From: Mallotus nudiflorus | Taxonomy: Eukaryota; Streptophyta; Magnoliopsida; Malpighiales; Euphorbiaceae | NCBI GenBank assembly: GCA_947683625.1 | Contig: CANTUR010000819.1 | Coordinates: forward strand, 1-64,000 | Reading direction: 5' to 3' | Length of the DNA: 64,000 nt | Shown here: piece after piece, positions 27,286 to 38,228 of the stretch | Numbering within the stretch: the first letter of the stretch is position 1 | Layout of the letters: each line of letters begins with the position of its first letter | The notes under the pieces: model-generated | Told to the model about the DNA's origin: nothing | What the model saw: only the letters and a program-made list of their open reading frames with translations | The model's database searches: none | Position numbers and translations under genes: made by a program

Positions 27286-28109
27286 TGATGGGAATTGTAG
27301 GTTTCATCAATTAACTCCCCAATAGCAAGAATACTATGATAAGTTGAATTGAAAGAAAACTAGAATTACCAATTTAATCCACAAATTCGGATCGTTCAAA
27401 GATTGAAGTAAGAAGATAGATGCTACTTAACCCCTTTACCAACAAGGATAAAGATACTAAGATAGACTTTGAATTTCCTCTTATGCCACAAACAAGAAAG
27501 TTTGATAAATAACAAGAAAACAAAGATTTAGATTTTGACACCACAAGCTAGAATAAAGCTTGATAAGTCACAAAGTTTATGCAAGAAATTAAAGACAAAA
27601 TTCCTCACAATAAAACTCAAACAAAGTTATAATTCATATGTCAAATTCATTCATGCTACAAAAGAAAGCAAAGGACTTGTTTATATAGAGTACAAGTCCA
27701 TGCTCACACTACTAAAATAGACTCACACACATAGGATTACTTTTACTCTTAAATGGCCTTAATAACCATTAACCACATTAATAGCCATTACTTATTATTG
27801 ATTACCCCCATTAACTTTAGTAACCACTACCCATAATAATAGCCATTACTTAGTATTAATTACCCTATTAACTTGTATATGGTGGCTACATGTAACCCTA
27901 ATTGTTATTAACACAAAAACAAGTTAAATATTATTCCTTGGGCCTCCATGGATGCCTTATTGGGCTGAAATTCTTGGGCTTTCCAAATGTCCTTAATTAA
28001 ACCCAATATGGCTTCTTGAAGCTTCTTGGACTTGGACCTTGTGATTGGGCCTTCTTGTACCATTAATGGATCTTGGATCTCTTTAGGCTTTGAACTTGGA
28101 TTCACATCA
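27286..28109 (-). repeat. 3' LTR of insertion A
   Basis: 824 bp. On the minus strand it starts TGATGTGAATCC and ends TTCCCATCA, i.e. the canonical TG..CA. It contains the last part of the pol frame (down to 27908), as in the intact copy. The next bases inward (28110-28124, CCCCCTTTCTTC on the plus strand) are the complement of the polypurine tract. A TATA-like box flanked by an inverted repeat (ACAAGTCC type) lies around 27675-27701, as in the other LTRs of the family. Confidence 0.93.
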
Positions 28110-31100
28110 TTCCCCCTTTCTTCAAAAGGATTTGTCCTCAAATCAGCTCCATCATCTTTATCACCTAAATCAAACAAAGACAAGTCACTAACATTAAATG
28201 TAGCACTAACATTGCCACACTCACTTGGAAGTTCTAGCTTGTAGGCATTGTTGTTGATGCGTTGAAGCACTTTAAAAGGACCATCTCCTCTTGGCATAAG
28301 CTTTGATTTCCTTTGGTTAGGAAATCTTTCCTTCCTCAAGTGCACCCACACCCAATCTCCGGGCTCAAAAATGACTTGCTTCCTCCCCTTGTTGTGTTGC
28401 TTTTCATATTGGAGTGTCTTCTTCTCAATGTTTGCACGCACCCTCTCATGCAAAGTCTTGATGAACTCAGCTTTTTGTTTCCCCTCTAGATTAGCTTTGT
28501 CCAATGGCAATGGTAGCAAATCTAATGGAGTCATTGGGTTGAATCCATACACAACTTCAAATGGTGAGCAATTTGTTGAACCATGTACACTCCTATTGTA
28601 AGCAAATTCCACATGTGGCAAACATTCTTCCCAATTCTTCAGATTTCTTTGGATGACAGCCCTCAAAAGTGTTGAAAGTGTCCTATTGACCACCTCCGTT
28701 TGTCCATCCGTTTATGGATGACAAGTTGTAGAATACAAAAGCTTTGTCCCCATCTTTCCCCAAAGAGTCTTCCAAATGTGACTTAGGAATTTGACATCCC
28801 TATCACTCACAATGGTCCTTGGCACTCCATGTAGCCTAACAATCTCCTTGAAGAATAGATTGGCAATATGGGTTGCATCATCCGTCTTGTGACATGGAAT
28901 GAAATGTGCCATTTTGCTAAACCTGTCCACAACAACAAAAATGGAATCTCTCCCTCCCTTGGACCTAGGTAATCCTAAAACAAAATCCATAGAAATGTCT
29001 ACCCAAGGTTCATTTGGTATGGTAAGAGGTGTATACAAACCATGAGGCATTGCTTTGGATTTGGCTTGTTTGCAAGTAATGCATTTCTCACAAATTCTCT
29101 TAACATCCCTTTTCATGTGTGGCCAAAAGAAATGGTCACCCAACACATCCAAAGTTTTCTTAATCCCAAAATGCCCCATTAAACCTCCGCTATATGCCTC
29201 TCTCACAAGTAACTCTCTTAAAGAACTTTGTGGCACACACAATTTCTTTTCCCGAAAAAGAAAACCATCAAACTTATAGAACTTATCAAAACCCCCTTTC
29301 TCACATGCCCCATAAACATTAGAAAAATCAGGATCATTAGAATAAAGATCTTTGATGTATTCAAATCCTAATAATTTTGCATCAAGTTTAGAGATCAAGG
29401 CATACCTTCTTGACAATGCATCAGCCACCACATTTTCTTTCCCTTGCTTGTACTTAATGATGTACGGAAAGGATTCAATGAATTCCACCCATTTTGCATG
29501 TCTCTTGTTGAGCTTTCCTTGTCCTTTGAGATACTTCAAGGACTCATGGTCAGTGTGAATTATGAATTCTTTGTAACCAAGGTAATGCTGCCATGTCCTT
29601 AGAACCCTCACCAATGCATAGAACTCCTTGTCATATGTAGGGTAGTTTAGACTTGCTCCACTTAGCTTTTCGCTAAAGAATGCTATGGGCTTGCCTTCTT
29701 GCATCAAAACTCCTCCAATACCTATGCCACTTGCATCGCACTCAATCTCGAAAGGTTTAGTAAAATTTGGCAAAGATAACAAGGGTGCAGAACTTAATTT
29801 GTCTTTTAGCAAGTTAAAAGCCTCATCTTGTTCAATTCCCCACTTAAAACCAACATTCTTTTTGATGCATTCAGTTAAAGGTGCAGCTATGGTAGAAAAT
29901 TTTTTAATGAACCTTCTATAAAAGCTAGCTAAACCATGAAAGCTTCTTGCATCACTTACACTTGTGGGTGTTGGCCATTCTCTAATTACTTTTACCTTTT
30001 CTTGATCAACATGAATGCCCTTGTCATTGACAATATATCCAAGAAAAGTAATTTCATTAGTGCAAAAAACAGCATTTCTTTAGATTAGCATACAACTTCT
30101 CTTCTCTAAGCACATCAAAAACACAAGTCAAATGTTGTACATGCTCATCTAAATTTTTGCTATAAACCAAGATATCATCAAAATAGACAACAACAAATTT
30201 GCCTATGAATGCTCTTAAAACATGATTCATCAATCTCATGAAAGTTCTTGGTGCATTAGTTAAACCAAAAGGCATTACTAACCACTCATATAAACCATGT
30301 TTAGTTTTAAAAGCTGTTTTCCATTCATCACCTTCTCTCATTCTAATTTGATGATAACCAGATTTCAAATCAATTTTTGAAAACAAATATGAACCATGCA
30401 ATTCATCCAACATGTCATCTAGCCTAGGAATGGGATGTCTATACTTCACCGTGATTTTGTTGATGGCACGACAATCAACACACATCCTCCAAGTTCCATC
30501 TTTCTTAGGCACTAACAAGACGGGTACGGCACATGGACTCATGCTTTCACGAACATAACCCTTCTCCATAAGCTCACTCACTTGCTTTTGGATTTCCTTG
30601 GTCTCCTCCGGATTACATCTATATGCTGGTCTATTTGGAATGCTTGCTCCGGGTATGAAATCAATTTGGTGCTCAATGCCTCTTTTAGGTGGCAAACCAT
30701 TTGGAATTTCTTCTGGAAATAAATCTTCATAAACCTGCAAAAGATCAACAACAACACTAGGCAAACCATTGGTTATTTCGTTAGAAATATGCAAAATCTC
30801 CTTGTACATAAGTACAAGCATGTGTTGCCTCAAAAGCATAGCTTCCTTCACATCACTGATTTTTGCATGAACACTCATTTTTCTTTCATTTGAACCTTCC
30901 TTGTTTTCTCTCACCATGTGTTTCCCATTTTGGTCAAGAGAATTGGAATTTTTAGGTTCACTCATCTCACCTTTTTCTTTACTCTCAAAGGTTTCCCTTC
31001 CCAAAGAATTTCCCAATGAAGAACCCATTTCTTCATATTGTTGCTTGATGCGCATTTGGTCTTCAAAAATTTGTTTTGGGGTTAATGGTCCAAGGTTAAA

Positions 31101-31373
31101 CCTTTTTACATCCATAGTCAAAGTATACATATTTTTGAATCCATCATGATTAGCCCTTCTATCATATTGCCAAGGTCTCCCCAACAACATATGTCCGGCC
31201 AACATTGGTAACACATCACACAATACCTCATCCTTATATCTACCAATTAGAAAAGAAATTAGAACTTGCTTATTTACCTTTACAACTCCACTTTCATTAA
31301 GCCATTGCAACTTGTATGGTCTTGGGTGCTTGGTAGTAGGCAACTTCAATTTCTCCACTAGCAAAGTGCTTGC
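27908..31373 (-). pseudogene. pol remnant (protease C-end, RT, RNase H, integrase) of insertion A
   Basis: Minus-strand reading from 31373 down to the stop at 27908. RT motifs are present (VDCRAINK, YFDD), with an Arg in place of Ser in NAPSTF. RNase H (IECDASG, HTDHES, VADALS), the integrase zinc region and the DDE core follow, then the C-terminal tail in the LTR. Damage seen: an extra A in an A-run near 30066 shifts the frame after the KKCCF motif, and a CAA-to-TAA change near 28712 (Gln to stop, in the HPQTDG motif) removes the integrase C-terminal half. Open stretches are 30057-31364, about 28712-30060 and 27908-28693. Not functional as it stands. The A-run change could be a sequencing error; the TAA is less likely to be one. 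Confidence 0.9.
31369..31373. repeat. TSD of the nested non-autonomous element, left copy
   Basis: CTTGC precedes TAATATGAACCC and is repeated at 34488-34492 after the right end. Removing 31374-34487 and one CTTGC restores the protease reading seen in the other copies (..GTGCTTGCTACATTAG). Confidence 0.85.
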
Positions 31374-31558
31374 TAATATGAACCCTAAAAGGGATCAACA
31401 ACGCCTGAATATGAAGAATTCAAGCTAATTAGCTTAATTTCCTATTCTGAAATTAATTAGCTTGATTGGATGAATTTTGATTTATTTTCCTATTTTGGAG
31501 TCAATAAGGAAGATTCAAGAAGATTCTAGAAGATGTGAGAAGATTCAAGAATATCCAA

Positions 31559-31612
31559 GTCAAAGTCAAAGTCAAATAGTCAACAAGTCAAAGTCAATGG
31601 TCAATGGTCAAC
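31559..31612 (-). promoter_or_regulatory. Cluster of eight W-box-like motifs in the LTR
   Basis: Eight AGTCAA or GGTCAA motifs occur in 54 bp. On the minus strand each reads TTGACT or TTGACC, the core bound by plant WRKY factors. They lie about 250 bp upstream of the TATA-like box. The same cluster is in the second LTR (from about 33808). A role in stress-induced transcription is inference only. Confidence 0.55.
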
Positions 31613-31855
31613 ATATGACATGGCATGTGACATGGCGATGCTTTAATGCTTAGTTGTCATAAGTTGTCATTTTCCTTAGTTGTCATGAATTGTAATGAGT
31701 TGTCAATTTTGACTTTTCAAAGATGAGTTGTCATTAGTTGTCATTAGTTGTCCTATTTTAAAGGAAATCTCCTTAATTAAGGATTTTCCTATATAGGTAT
31801 CTTTGGGAATAAGGAATAGAACCTTTTCCTTTAAGGATTAGGTTGTTTACATGCC

Positions 31856-31862
31856 TATATAA
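31856..31862 (+). promoter_or_regulatory. TATA-like box in the non-autonomous LTR
   Basis: TATATAA in the context CCTATATAAGGGC, about 480 bp into the LTR, a plausible core promoter for a genomic transcript. The equivalent in the second LTR is 34105-34111. Confidence 0.55.
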
Positions 31863-32178
31863 GGGCTAACCCTATGACATACGAATTTAAGAAGAATCAT
31901 TGAAATATTAAAAGTAAGGTTTTTCCTTAAACTTTGTTCTTTTGAAACTTTGCAAGTTTACTTGAATTGTTTCACTTCTACCTTTCATTACAATTGCTAG
32001 GTTAGATTAAACTTAGAATTGTGTGATTGTTCATCTTATAATAGCTAAGTATCTTGCTTCAAATTAATAAGCAAGGGGTTTAGCTCCATCAACACAACCT
32101 ATCCTTGATGATCCTTGGGCAAGATTTCAAAGTTGGATGCGCGTTCTATCTCTATTATAGGTAGGGTTCGTATCAGTT

Positions 32179-32191
32179 TGGTATCAGAGCC
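32179..32191 (+). other. Primer-binding site (tRNA-iMet type) of the non-autonomous element
   Basis: TGGTATCAGAGCC starts three bases after the 5' LTR end. It matches the complement of the 3' end of plant initiator-Met tRNA for about 12 bases, the usual primer of plant Ty3/gypsy and Ty1/copia elements. Confidence 0.85.
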
Positions 32192-32400
32192 AAACTTCAA
32201 GGTTTGGTTACGTATCCTTTAATTTTCATGTATTAACTATTCTTTTCTCCTTCACAATTCTTCATATATTAAAAAAAAACAAAAAAAAAAAATTTGAGGT
32301 GAAACACGAGAGCATTCACATCCTTGAGTGTAAACACGTAAGGGAGTACTTTGTGAGGATTTTTTTTTTCTATATCTTTTCAAAAATTATTTTATTTAGC

Positions 32401-33677
32401 ATGGACATGCCTTATTTTCTTGGTGGGGATGATCCTTTTGTTTACTTGAAATGGGTACAACAAATGGAGGAGATTTTTGATTCTCTTCAGATAAGTGATT
32501 TTAGAAAGTGCAAACTTGCTTCTAATAAATTTGTGGGTCATGCTGCGATATGGTGGGAAGTTATGATGGTAAATGAGGGTTAGAAATTGGGGAGTTTAAT
32601 GAAAAGGTTAATGTCTAGATTTTTCATTCCTCATGATGTTAGGAATAAATTTTCTCTTAAATTAGAAAGACTTAAACAAGGGGATGTGTTAACTGTTGAT
32701 GATTATGCTAAAAAGTTTAAGTTTTTGTAATTGCAAGTGATTTAGGTGTAATCTGAAGGACAAAAAATTACAAGATTCATAAATGGGGCTTAAGAGTGAA
32801 ATTAGACAAGATCTTATGTTTGTGGTACAATTGCAGCTTAATTTGTCTTTGAATGATGTAATTTCACTTGCTTTAGATAGAGAGAGTTGGAGTAATAAGG
32901 TTGATAATCAAAGTAGTGCTAATGCTGAAGTGGTGTTAAATGATCATGAGAAGAAGCATGAGGATCAATTATGTGATCAAGCTAATAAAGTGGAGGAGAT
33001 CATTATTCATGAAGAGAAGCATGAAAAAGAAGTGGTTGTATGTGAGGAGATCAACATAGAGTGCAAATCCAAGAATAGTGACTTTGTTGAAGTCATTGAA
33101 GATAATAAGGATTATTTGCAAAGTTTTGAGCAATCTAGTGAAGGGTGTGCAAGGATTAACTCATGAAGAGTCAAACCAAGAAGTTTGTGCACGAAAGAAA
33201 GAGGAGGATAACAAGCTGGTTATTCATCATGATTATGCTAACTTTATTCTTTCTTGTTCTAGTGTTTTGAAAATTTTTTTACAGACTTCTATGCCATACA
33301 AAGATTCCTTTGCTGATGTTATTGAAGTTCCTTATGTCAACAATGCAATCTATGGAGTCTTTACTTGTACTAAAAAGAACTTGAGATATTCATGTTTCAA
33401 GTTTAGAAGGAAGCAACACAAATACAATCCTTATAAGTTCATGGAAAAGAGTTCTAAATTCGATCAAGTTCAAGCTATATTGAAGCTACTTTTGTGGATT
33501 CTTACTTCAAAGGAGAGGCTTTCAACAAAGGTGTTTATGTTTGACCCTGGAGGATTTGCAAATTTATCAACTCTAGAAGATGGCTATGATTCGAGGGCGA
33601 ATCATCTTCAAGAGAGAGGGAATAATATGAACCCTAAAAGGGATCAACAACGCCTGAATATGAAGAATTCAAGCTAA
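32401..33677 (+). pseudogene. Degenerate gag-like / polyprotein remnant of the small element
   Basis: The piece starting at 32401 (MDMPYFLGGDDPFVYLKWV, then a WW motif) resembles the N-terminal half of a plant gypsy gag domain and stops at 32581. Further stops interrupt the next 200 bp, where GDVLTVDDYAKKF still looks gag-like. 32783-33166 continues with a gag-like stretch and then a Glu/Lys-rich segment. In another frame, 33078-33677 ends with a GYDSRANHLQERGNN tail resembling a gypsy pol C-terminus, and it runs into the 3' LTR as in the CRM-like element. No zinc knuckle, protease, RT or integrase is visible. It is probably an internally deleted gag-pol element kept only as a template. The exact parent lineage is not recognised. 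Confidence 0.6.
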
Positions 33678-34426
33678 TTAGCTTAATTTCCTATTCTGAA
33701 ATTAATTAGCTTGATTGGATGAATTTTGATTTATTTTCCTATTTTGGAGTCAATAAGGAAGATTCAAGAAGATTCTAGAAGATGTGAGAAGATTCAAGAA
33801 TATTCCAAGTCAAAGTCAAAGTCAAATAGTCAACAAGTCAAAGTCAATGGTCAATGGTCAACATATGACATGGCATGTGACATGGCATGCTTTAATGCTT
33901 AGTTGTCATAAGTTGTCATTTTCCTTAGTTGTCATGAATTGTAATGAGTTGTCAATTTTGACTTTTCAAAGATGAGTTGTCATTAGTTGTCATTAGTTGT
34001 CCTATTTTAAAGGAAATCTCCTTAATTAAGGATTTTCCTATATAGGTATCTTTGGGAATAAGGAATAGAACCTTTTCCTTTAAGGATTAGGTTGTTTACA
34101 TGCCTATATAAGGGCTAACCCTATGACATACGAATTTAAGAAGAATCATTGAAATATTAAAAGTAAGGTTTTTCCTTAAACTTTGTTCTTTTGAAACTTT
34201 GCAAGTTTACTTGAATTGTTTTCACTTCTACCTTTCATTACAATTACTAGGTTAGATTAAACTTAGAATTGTGTGATTGTTCATCTTATAATAGCTAAGT
34301 ATCTTGCTTCAAATTAATAAGCAAGGGGTTTAGCTCCATCAACACAACCTATCCTTGATGATCCTTGGGCAAGATTTCAAAGTTGGATGCGCGTTCTATC
34401 TCTATTATAGGTAGGGGTTCGTATCA
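33628..34426 (+). repeat. 3' LTR of the non-autonomous element
   Basis: 799 bp, direct copy of 31379-32175. It is preceded by a purine-rich stretch (AAGAGAGAGGGA, about 33610-33621) that fits a polypurine tract, then ATAATA. It ends GTATCA at 34426 and is followed not by target DNA but by GT and an inverted copy of the element's own left end. Confidence 0.92.
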
Positions 34427-34428
34427 GT

Positions 34429-34487
34429 CTAATTAGCTTGAATTCTTCATATTCAGGCGTTGTTGATCCCTTTTAGGGTTCATATTA
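34429..34487 (-). repeat. Inverted copy of the small element's U3 end
   Basis: 59 bp, exact reverse complement of 31374-31432 including the five TAATA bases outside the TG. It sits between the 3' LTR end and the TSD CTTGC. It looks like a fold-back or strand-switch product formed on the cDNA before integration. Confidence 0.9.
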
Positions 34488-35792
34488 CTTGCTACATTAG
34501 TACAACTTCCACTATCCACAATCATGTTGCACAACTTGTTAGAATCAAACAATGAGTATGAAACAAATTTTCCCTTTGCTCCCTATGGACATCATGTTTA
34601 TTTTGCAAACTCAATGTTCTTTGAACAACAAGATTATCTCCTTTAGCACATTCAACATCACTACAATCTTCTAAAGAAGGCATATCATCATCACTATCCC
34701 CCTCACTCTCCGATTCAATATCACCAATCCCTTAGAATAATAGCTTTCTTATTTGGACATTCCTAGCAATGTGGCCCATGACCCAAACACTTAAAACATT
34801 TGATTCCCCTAGTTTGGGGCTAGTTGATTCTCACCCTTTCCCTTATTACCCAAGTCAATTTTAGGTTTATTTTCTTCCACTTTTGACTTGTTAAAAGGTT
34901 TATCATCCTTTTTCCCCCAAGAAGTTTTCCAAGAAGAAGAAGAACCCACAATTGGTTTAGAATCATACCTCTTTCCTTTCAATTGCCTTTCCATTTTCAT
35001 GGCCAAATTCACCATATCTTCAATCTCCACATAATGTTGCAAATCAACAACATCAGCAATGTTTTTGTTTTAGCCCTCTCAAAAACCTTGCCATGGTAGC
35101 TTCACGATCTTCTACCACATTTGCTCTAATAATAGCCTTCTCCCATTTCTTTGTGATACTCCTCCACACTCATGGATCCTTGAATTAGAGTTTGTAATCT
35201 TTGATGAAGCTCTCTATAGTAGTGGCTTGGAACAAACCTCTTTCTCATGATTTGCTTCATTTCCCTCCAAGACTCCACGGGTCTTTCTTCATATCTACGT
35301 CTTTCCTTGCAAAATTGATCCCACCAAACAATTGCATAATCACTAAAACTCTACAGCGGCAAGTTTTACCTTTTTCTCCTCCGAATAATTGTGACATTCG
35401 AAGATGAGTTCCACTTTCCTCTCCCATTCAAGGTACACATCTGGATCATTTCTTCCTTGGAATGAAGGAATCTTCATTTTGATGCTTCCAAGGTTGCGAT
35501 CAACATCATCTTTAGGACGTCCTCTCCTAGCTTGTCTCCTAGGATTGATTTGGTTGTCCCACCAAGGTGACTTGATCATCATCCAATTCATCCTCTCCTT
35601 CATAGTCCTCTTGGTCAATTGGTGGACGTCTCCTTTGTTTAGGCTCTCCTTGTAATTGGTTAAGGATGCCATCATGCCTCACCAATTTCTCATTGACTCC
35701 CGCCATCATGTTAAACATTCTTTCGAATTGTTGTTGCCATAGCTTGTAATCACATGATCATTTGTAGAAGAAGAACTTGTGTCTTTTGACAT
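34488..35792 (-). pseudogene. gag-protease N-part remnant of insertion A
   Basis: Minus-strand coding from the gag start codon (35790-35792, MSKDTSS in the related copies) down to the protease DSG region, where the small element inserted. It is the same protein as in the intact copy but is interrupted by many single-base indels (for example near 34745, 34818, 35071, 35143, 35346, 35571, 35733). Only short open pieces remain, such as 34809-35042 and 35343-35675. The density of ±1 indels is unusual for so young an element and may reflect consensus error as well as decay. Confidence 0.85.
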
Positions 35793-36577
35793 GATTGTAA
35801 AACCTAAAATTTTAACAAAAGAAAATAGAAAGAAACAATCTCACAACACTCCCTCACGTGTTTCACTCAAAATTGATGTATACCACTCGTGTTTACACTC
35901 AATTTTGGCTTTTTCTCTAATGATCTCACACTCTTGCCTTTTACCTCTCAAATTTGCCTTTTGATTTCTTAGATGAACTAAGTTTCTCAATCAAACAAAA
36001 TTCAAGAATGTAGTAATCAATGATAAAAAAAAATAAGGTAGGCTAACAAGAAAATAATAAGGTAGGCTTAAAGAAAAGAACAATTTGTAACAAATAGGCT
36101 AATAGAAATGAAAAACAAAGATAGATTATCAAAGAACACAAAGAGACAAAATTATAAAGATCATCAAAGAACACAAAGAGACGGAATTATAAAGATCATC
36201 AAAGAACACAAAGAGACAGAATTATAAAGATAGATCTCAATGGAATATGAAGAGTCAATTTTTTTTTTTTTTTTAATGTAAACTGAGATCTAACATCAGG
36301 AATATCAAAGATAACATATACTTTTTTTATGGACGAATTTTTCTTTTTTTTTTTTTTTTGATATATGCACGAATTGAAAGGTATCATAAAAATCTCAAAG
36401 ATAACAACTTTTTTTTTTTTTTGATATCTGCAAACAAAATCTTGAGATAAGAAGAATTAAGATAAAAAAAATAACAAGAATAATAGATAGCAAGAAAGGT
36501 GCAAAATATAAGATGAACACAAGATATTGAGAACTAAAAGATAGTTTTGGATACGCAAACCTCAATCTTGAGCCAAT
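35793..36577 (-). other. Leader (5' UTR) of insertion A, with T/A tracts and a 35-bp triplication
   Basis: Non-coding region between primer-binding site and gag. It has several long T runs on the plus strand (around 36259-36275, 36342-36359 and 36408-36422). A 35-bp unit (ATCAAAGAACACAAAGAGAC core) is present three times in tandem at 36126-36160, 36161-36195 and 36196-36230; the other family copies have it once. No further gene is seen. Confidence 0.75.
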
Positions 36578-36589
36578 GCTCTGATACCA
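36578..36589 (-). other. Primer-binding site of insertion A
   Basis: GCTCTGATACCA on the plus strand, i.e. TGGTATCAGAGC on the element strand, four bases inside the 5' LTR. Complementary to the 3' end of initiator-Met tRNA. Confidence 0.88.
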
Positions 36590-36593
36590 CTTA

Positions 36594-37427
36594 TGATGGG
36601 AATTGTAGGTTTCATCAATTAACTCCCCAATAGCAAGAATACTATGATAAGTTGAATTGAAAGAAAACTAGAATTACCAATTTAATCTACAAATTCGGAA
36701 TCGTTCAAAGATTGAAGTAAGAAGATAGATGCTACTTAACCCCTTTACCAACAAGGATAAAGATACTAAGATAGACTTTGAATTTCCTCTTATGCCACAA
36801 ACAAGAATGTTTGATAAATAACAAGAAAACAAAGATTTAGATTTTGACACCACAAGCTAGAATAAAGCTTGATAAGTCACAAAGTTTATGCAAGAAATTA
36901 AAGACAAAATTCCTCACAATAAAACTCAAACAAAGTTATAATTCATATATCAAATTCATTCATGCTACAAAAGAAAGCAAAGGACTTGTTTATATAGAGT
37001 ACAAGTCCATGCTCACACTACTAAAATAGACTCACACAGACTCACACACATAGGATTACTTTTACTCTTAAATGGCCTTAATAACCATTAACCACATTAA
37101 TAGCCATTACTTATTATTGATTACCCCATTAACTTTAGTAACCACTACCCATAATAATAGCCATTACTTAGTATTAATTACCCTATTAACTTGTATATGG
37201 TGGCTACATGTAACCCTAATTGTTATTAACACAAAAACAAGTTAAATATTATTCCTTGGGCCTCCATGGATGCCTTATTGGGCTGAAATTCTTGGGCTTT
37301 CCAAATGTCCTTAATTAAACCCAATATGGCTTCTTGAAGCTTCTTGGACTTGGACCTTGTGATTGGGCCTTCTTGTACCATTAATGGATCTTGGATCTCT
37401 TTAGGCTTTAAACTTGGATTCACATCA
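36594..37427 (-). repeat. 5' LTR of insertion A
   Basis: 834 bp, longer than its partner because ACTCACACAG is duplicated near 37030. It is paired with 27286-28109 by shared diagnostic bases. On the plus strand it ends CACATCA at 37427, followed by the TSD GTTGT. Confidence 0.93.
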
Positions 37428-37432
37428 GTTGT
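37428..37432. repeat. Target-site duplication of insertion A, right copy
   Basis: GTTGT, identical to 27281-27285. The satellite m1 sequence continues directly from it. Confidence 0.95.
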
Positions 37433-38228
37433 GCATAAATCGTTTGAAACGTGTTTTCCAATGGTCCAATTTCATATTTACTTGAAAAATTACAAATTAT
37501 TATATCGTTCCAAACTCACAAATCAAATCGGCATAATTGAATGCACAATTTGTGCACTTTTGCGCTTGTTTGAACACAAAACGTGAACTCGTACAAATGT
37601 GTGCACAAATGATTTACAGATGTTATCCAACGTTTTGATTGCATATCAACAATACCAAATACATATTCTGGCATTCTAAGCCCATAAATATTATTGATAT
37701 TATTGAATGCACAATTTGTGCACGTTTATGCATGTTAGAGCGCAAAATGTGCACTCATGCAAAGTTGTGCATCGATTGTTTCAAACGTGTTTTCCAATGG
37801 TCAAATTACATATTTACATGAAAAATTACAAATTATTATATCATTCCAAACTCATAAATCAAATTGACATAATTGACTGCACAATTTGTGCATGGTTGAA
37901 CGCAAAACGTGAAGTCGTGCAAATTTATGCACAAATGGTTTTAAATTGTCATCCGGTGTTTTCCAATTGCATGTTAACAATAACAAGTACACTTTCTAGC
38001 ATTCTAGGACCATAAATATTGTTGAATGCACAATTTGTGCACGTTTATGCATTTTAGAGCGCAAAATGTTAAAACGTGCAAAGTTGTGCATAAATTATTT
38101 CAAATGTGTTTTCCAACGGTCCAACTGCATATTTACAAGCAAAATTACAAATTGCATCATTCAAAACTCATAAATTAAATCGAAATAATTGAATGCACAA
38201 TTTGTACACATTTATGCATATTTGAACG

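Larger units (their letters stand above)
31379..32175 (+). repeat. 5' LTR of the non-autonomous element
   Basis: 797 bp, TGAACCCTAA..TTCGTATCA. The sequence includes eight GTCAA cores in a row at 31559-31612, seven AGTTGTC motifs between about 31651 and 31751, and a TATA-like box TATATAA at 31856-31862. The direct copy is 33628-34426. The five bases before it (TAATA) also occur before the 3' LTR, so the integrated cDNA end probably began five bases upstream of TG. Confidence 0.92.
31374..34487 (+). mobile_element. Nested small non-autonomous LTR element with inverted right end
   Basis: About 3.1 kb, inserted in the protease region of insertion A. It has two LTRs of 797 and 799 bp in direct orientation, a tRNA-iMet type primer-binding site, a degenerate gag-like internal region of only about 1.45 kb, and a purine-rich tract just before the 3' LTR. 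No protease, RT or integrase is visible, so it would need enzymes in trans. After the 3' LTR (ends 34426) there is GT and then 59 bp (34429-34487) that are the exact reverse complement of the first 59 bp of the insertion (31374-31432). Both termini are therefore U3 ends. A 5-bp TSD flanks the whole, which argues for integrase action. The LTRs differ at about five sites, mostly 1-bp indels. Confidence 0.88.
27286..37427 (-). mobile_element. Insertion A: CRM-like Ty3/gypsy element, minus strand, broken
   Basis: Complete LTR retrotransposon in reverse orientation, bounded by LTRs of 824 and 834 bp and by a 5-bp TSD. Order on the minus strand: 5' LTR 36594-37427, primer-binding site 36578-36589, leader, gag from 35792, protease. 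The protease is split by a nested small element (31374-34487) just after the DSG region. Then come the rest of pol and the 3' LTR 27286-28109. Without the nested element it is about 7.0 kb. The coding frame is broken in several places, so the copy is defective. The two LTRs share diagnostic bases (for example GAAAGCAAAGG) and differ at roughly six small sites plus a 10-bp duplication by eye, so it is young. Assignment to CRM rests on the protein features described for the intact copy at 44720-49477. Confidence 0.92.

Noticed and set aside
27535..27720. A 61-codon ORF present in every LTR of the CRM-like family (also 36844, 38485, 43617, 49664, 53331, 62339)
   Set aside because: It lies antisense to the element inside the LTR, is Lys-rich low-complexity, and its conservation follows from LTR identity.
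31374..34487. DNA transposon with 59-bp terminal inverted repeats
   Set aside because: The interior has two direct LTRs with TG..CA, a primer-binding site and a gag-like remnant, and the TSD is 5 bp. The inverted end is a copy of the LTR start, not an independent TIR.
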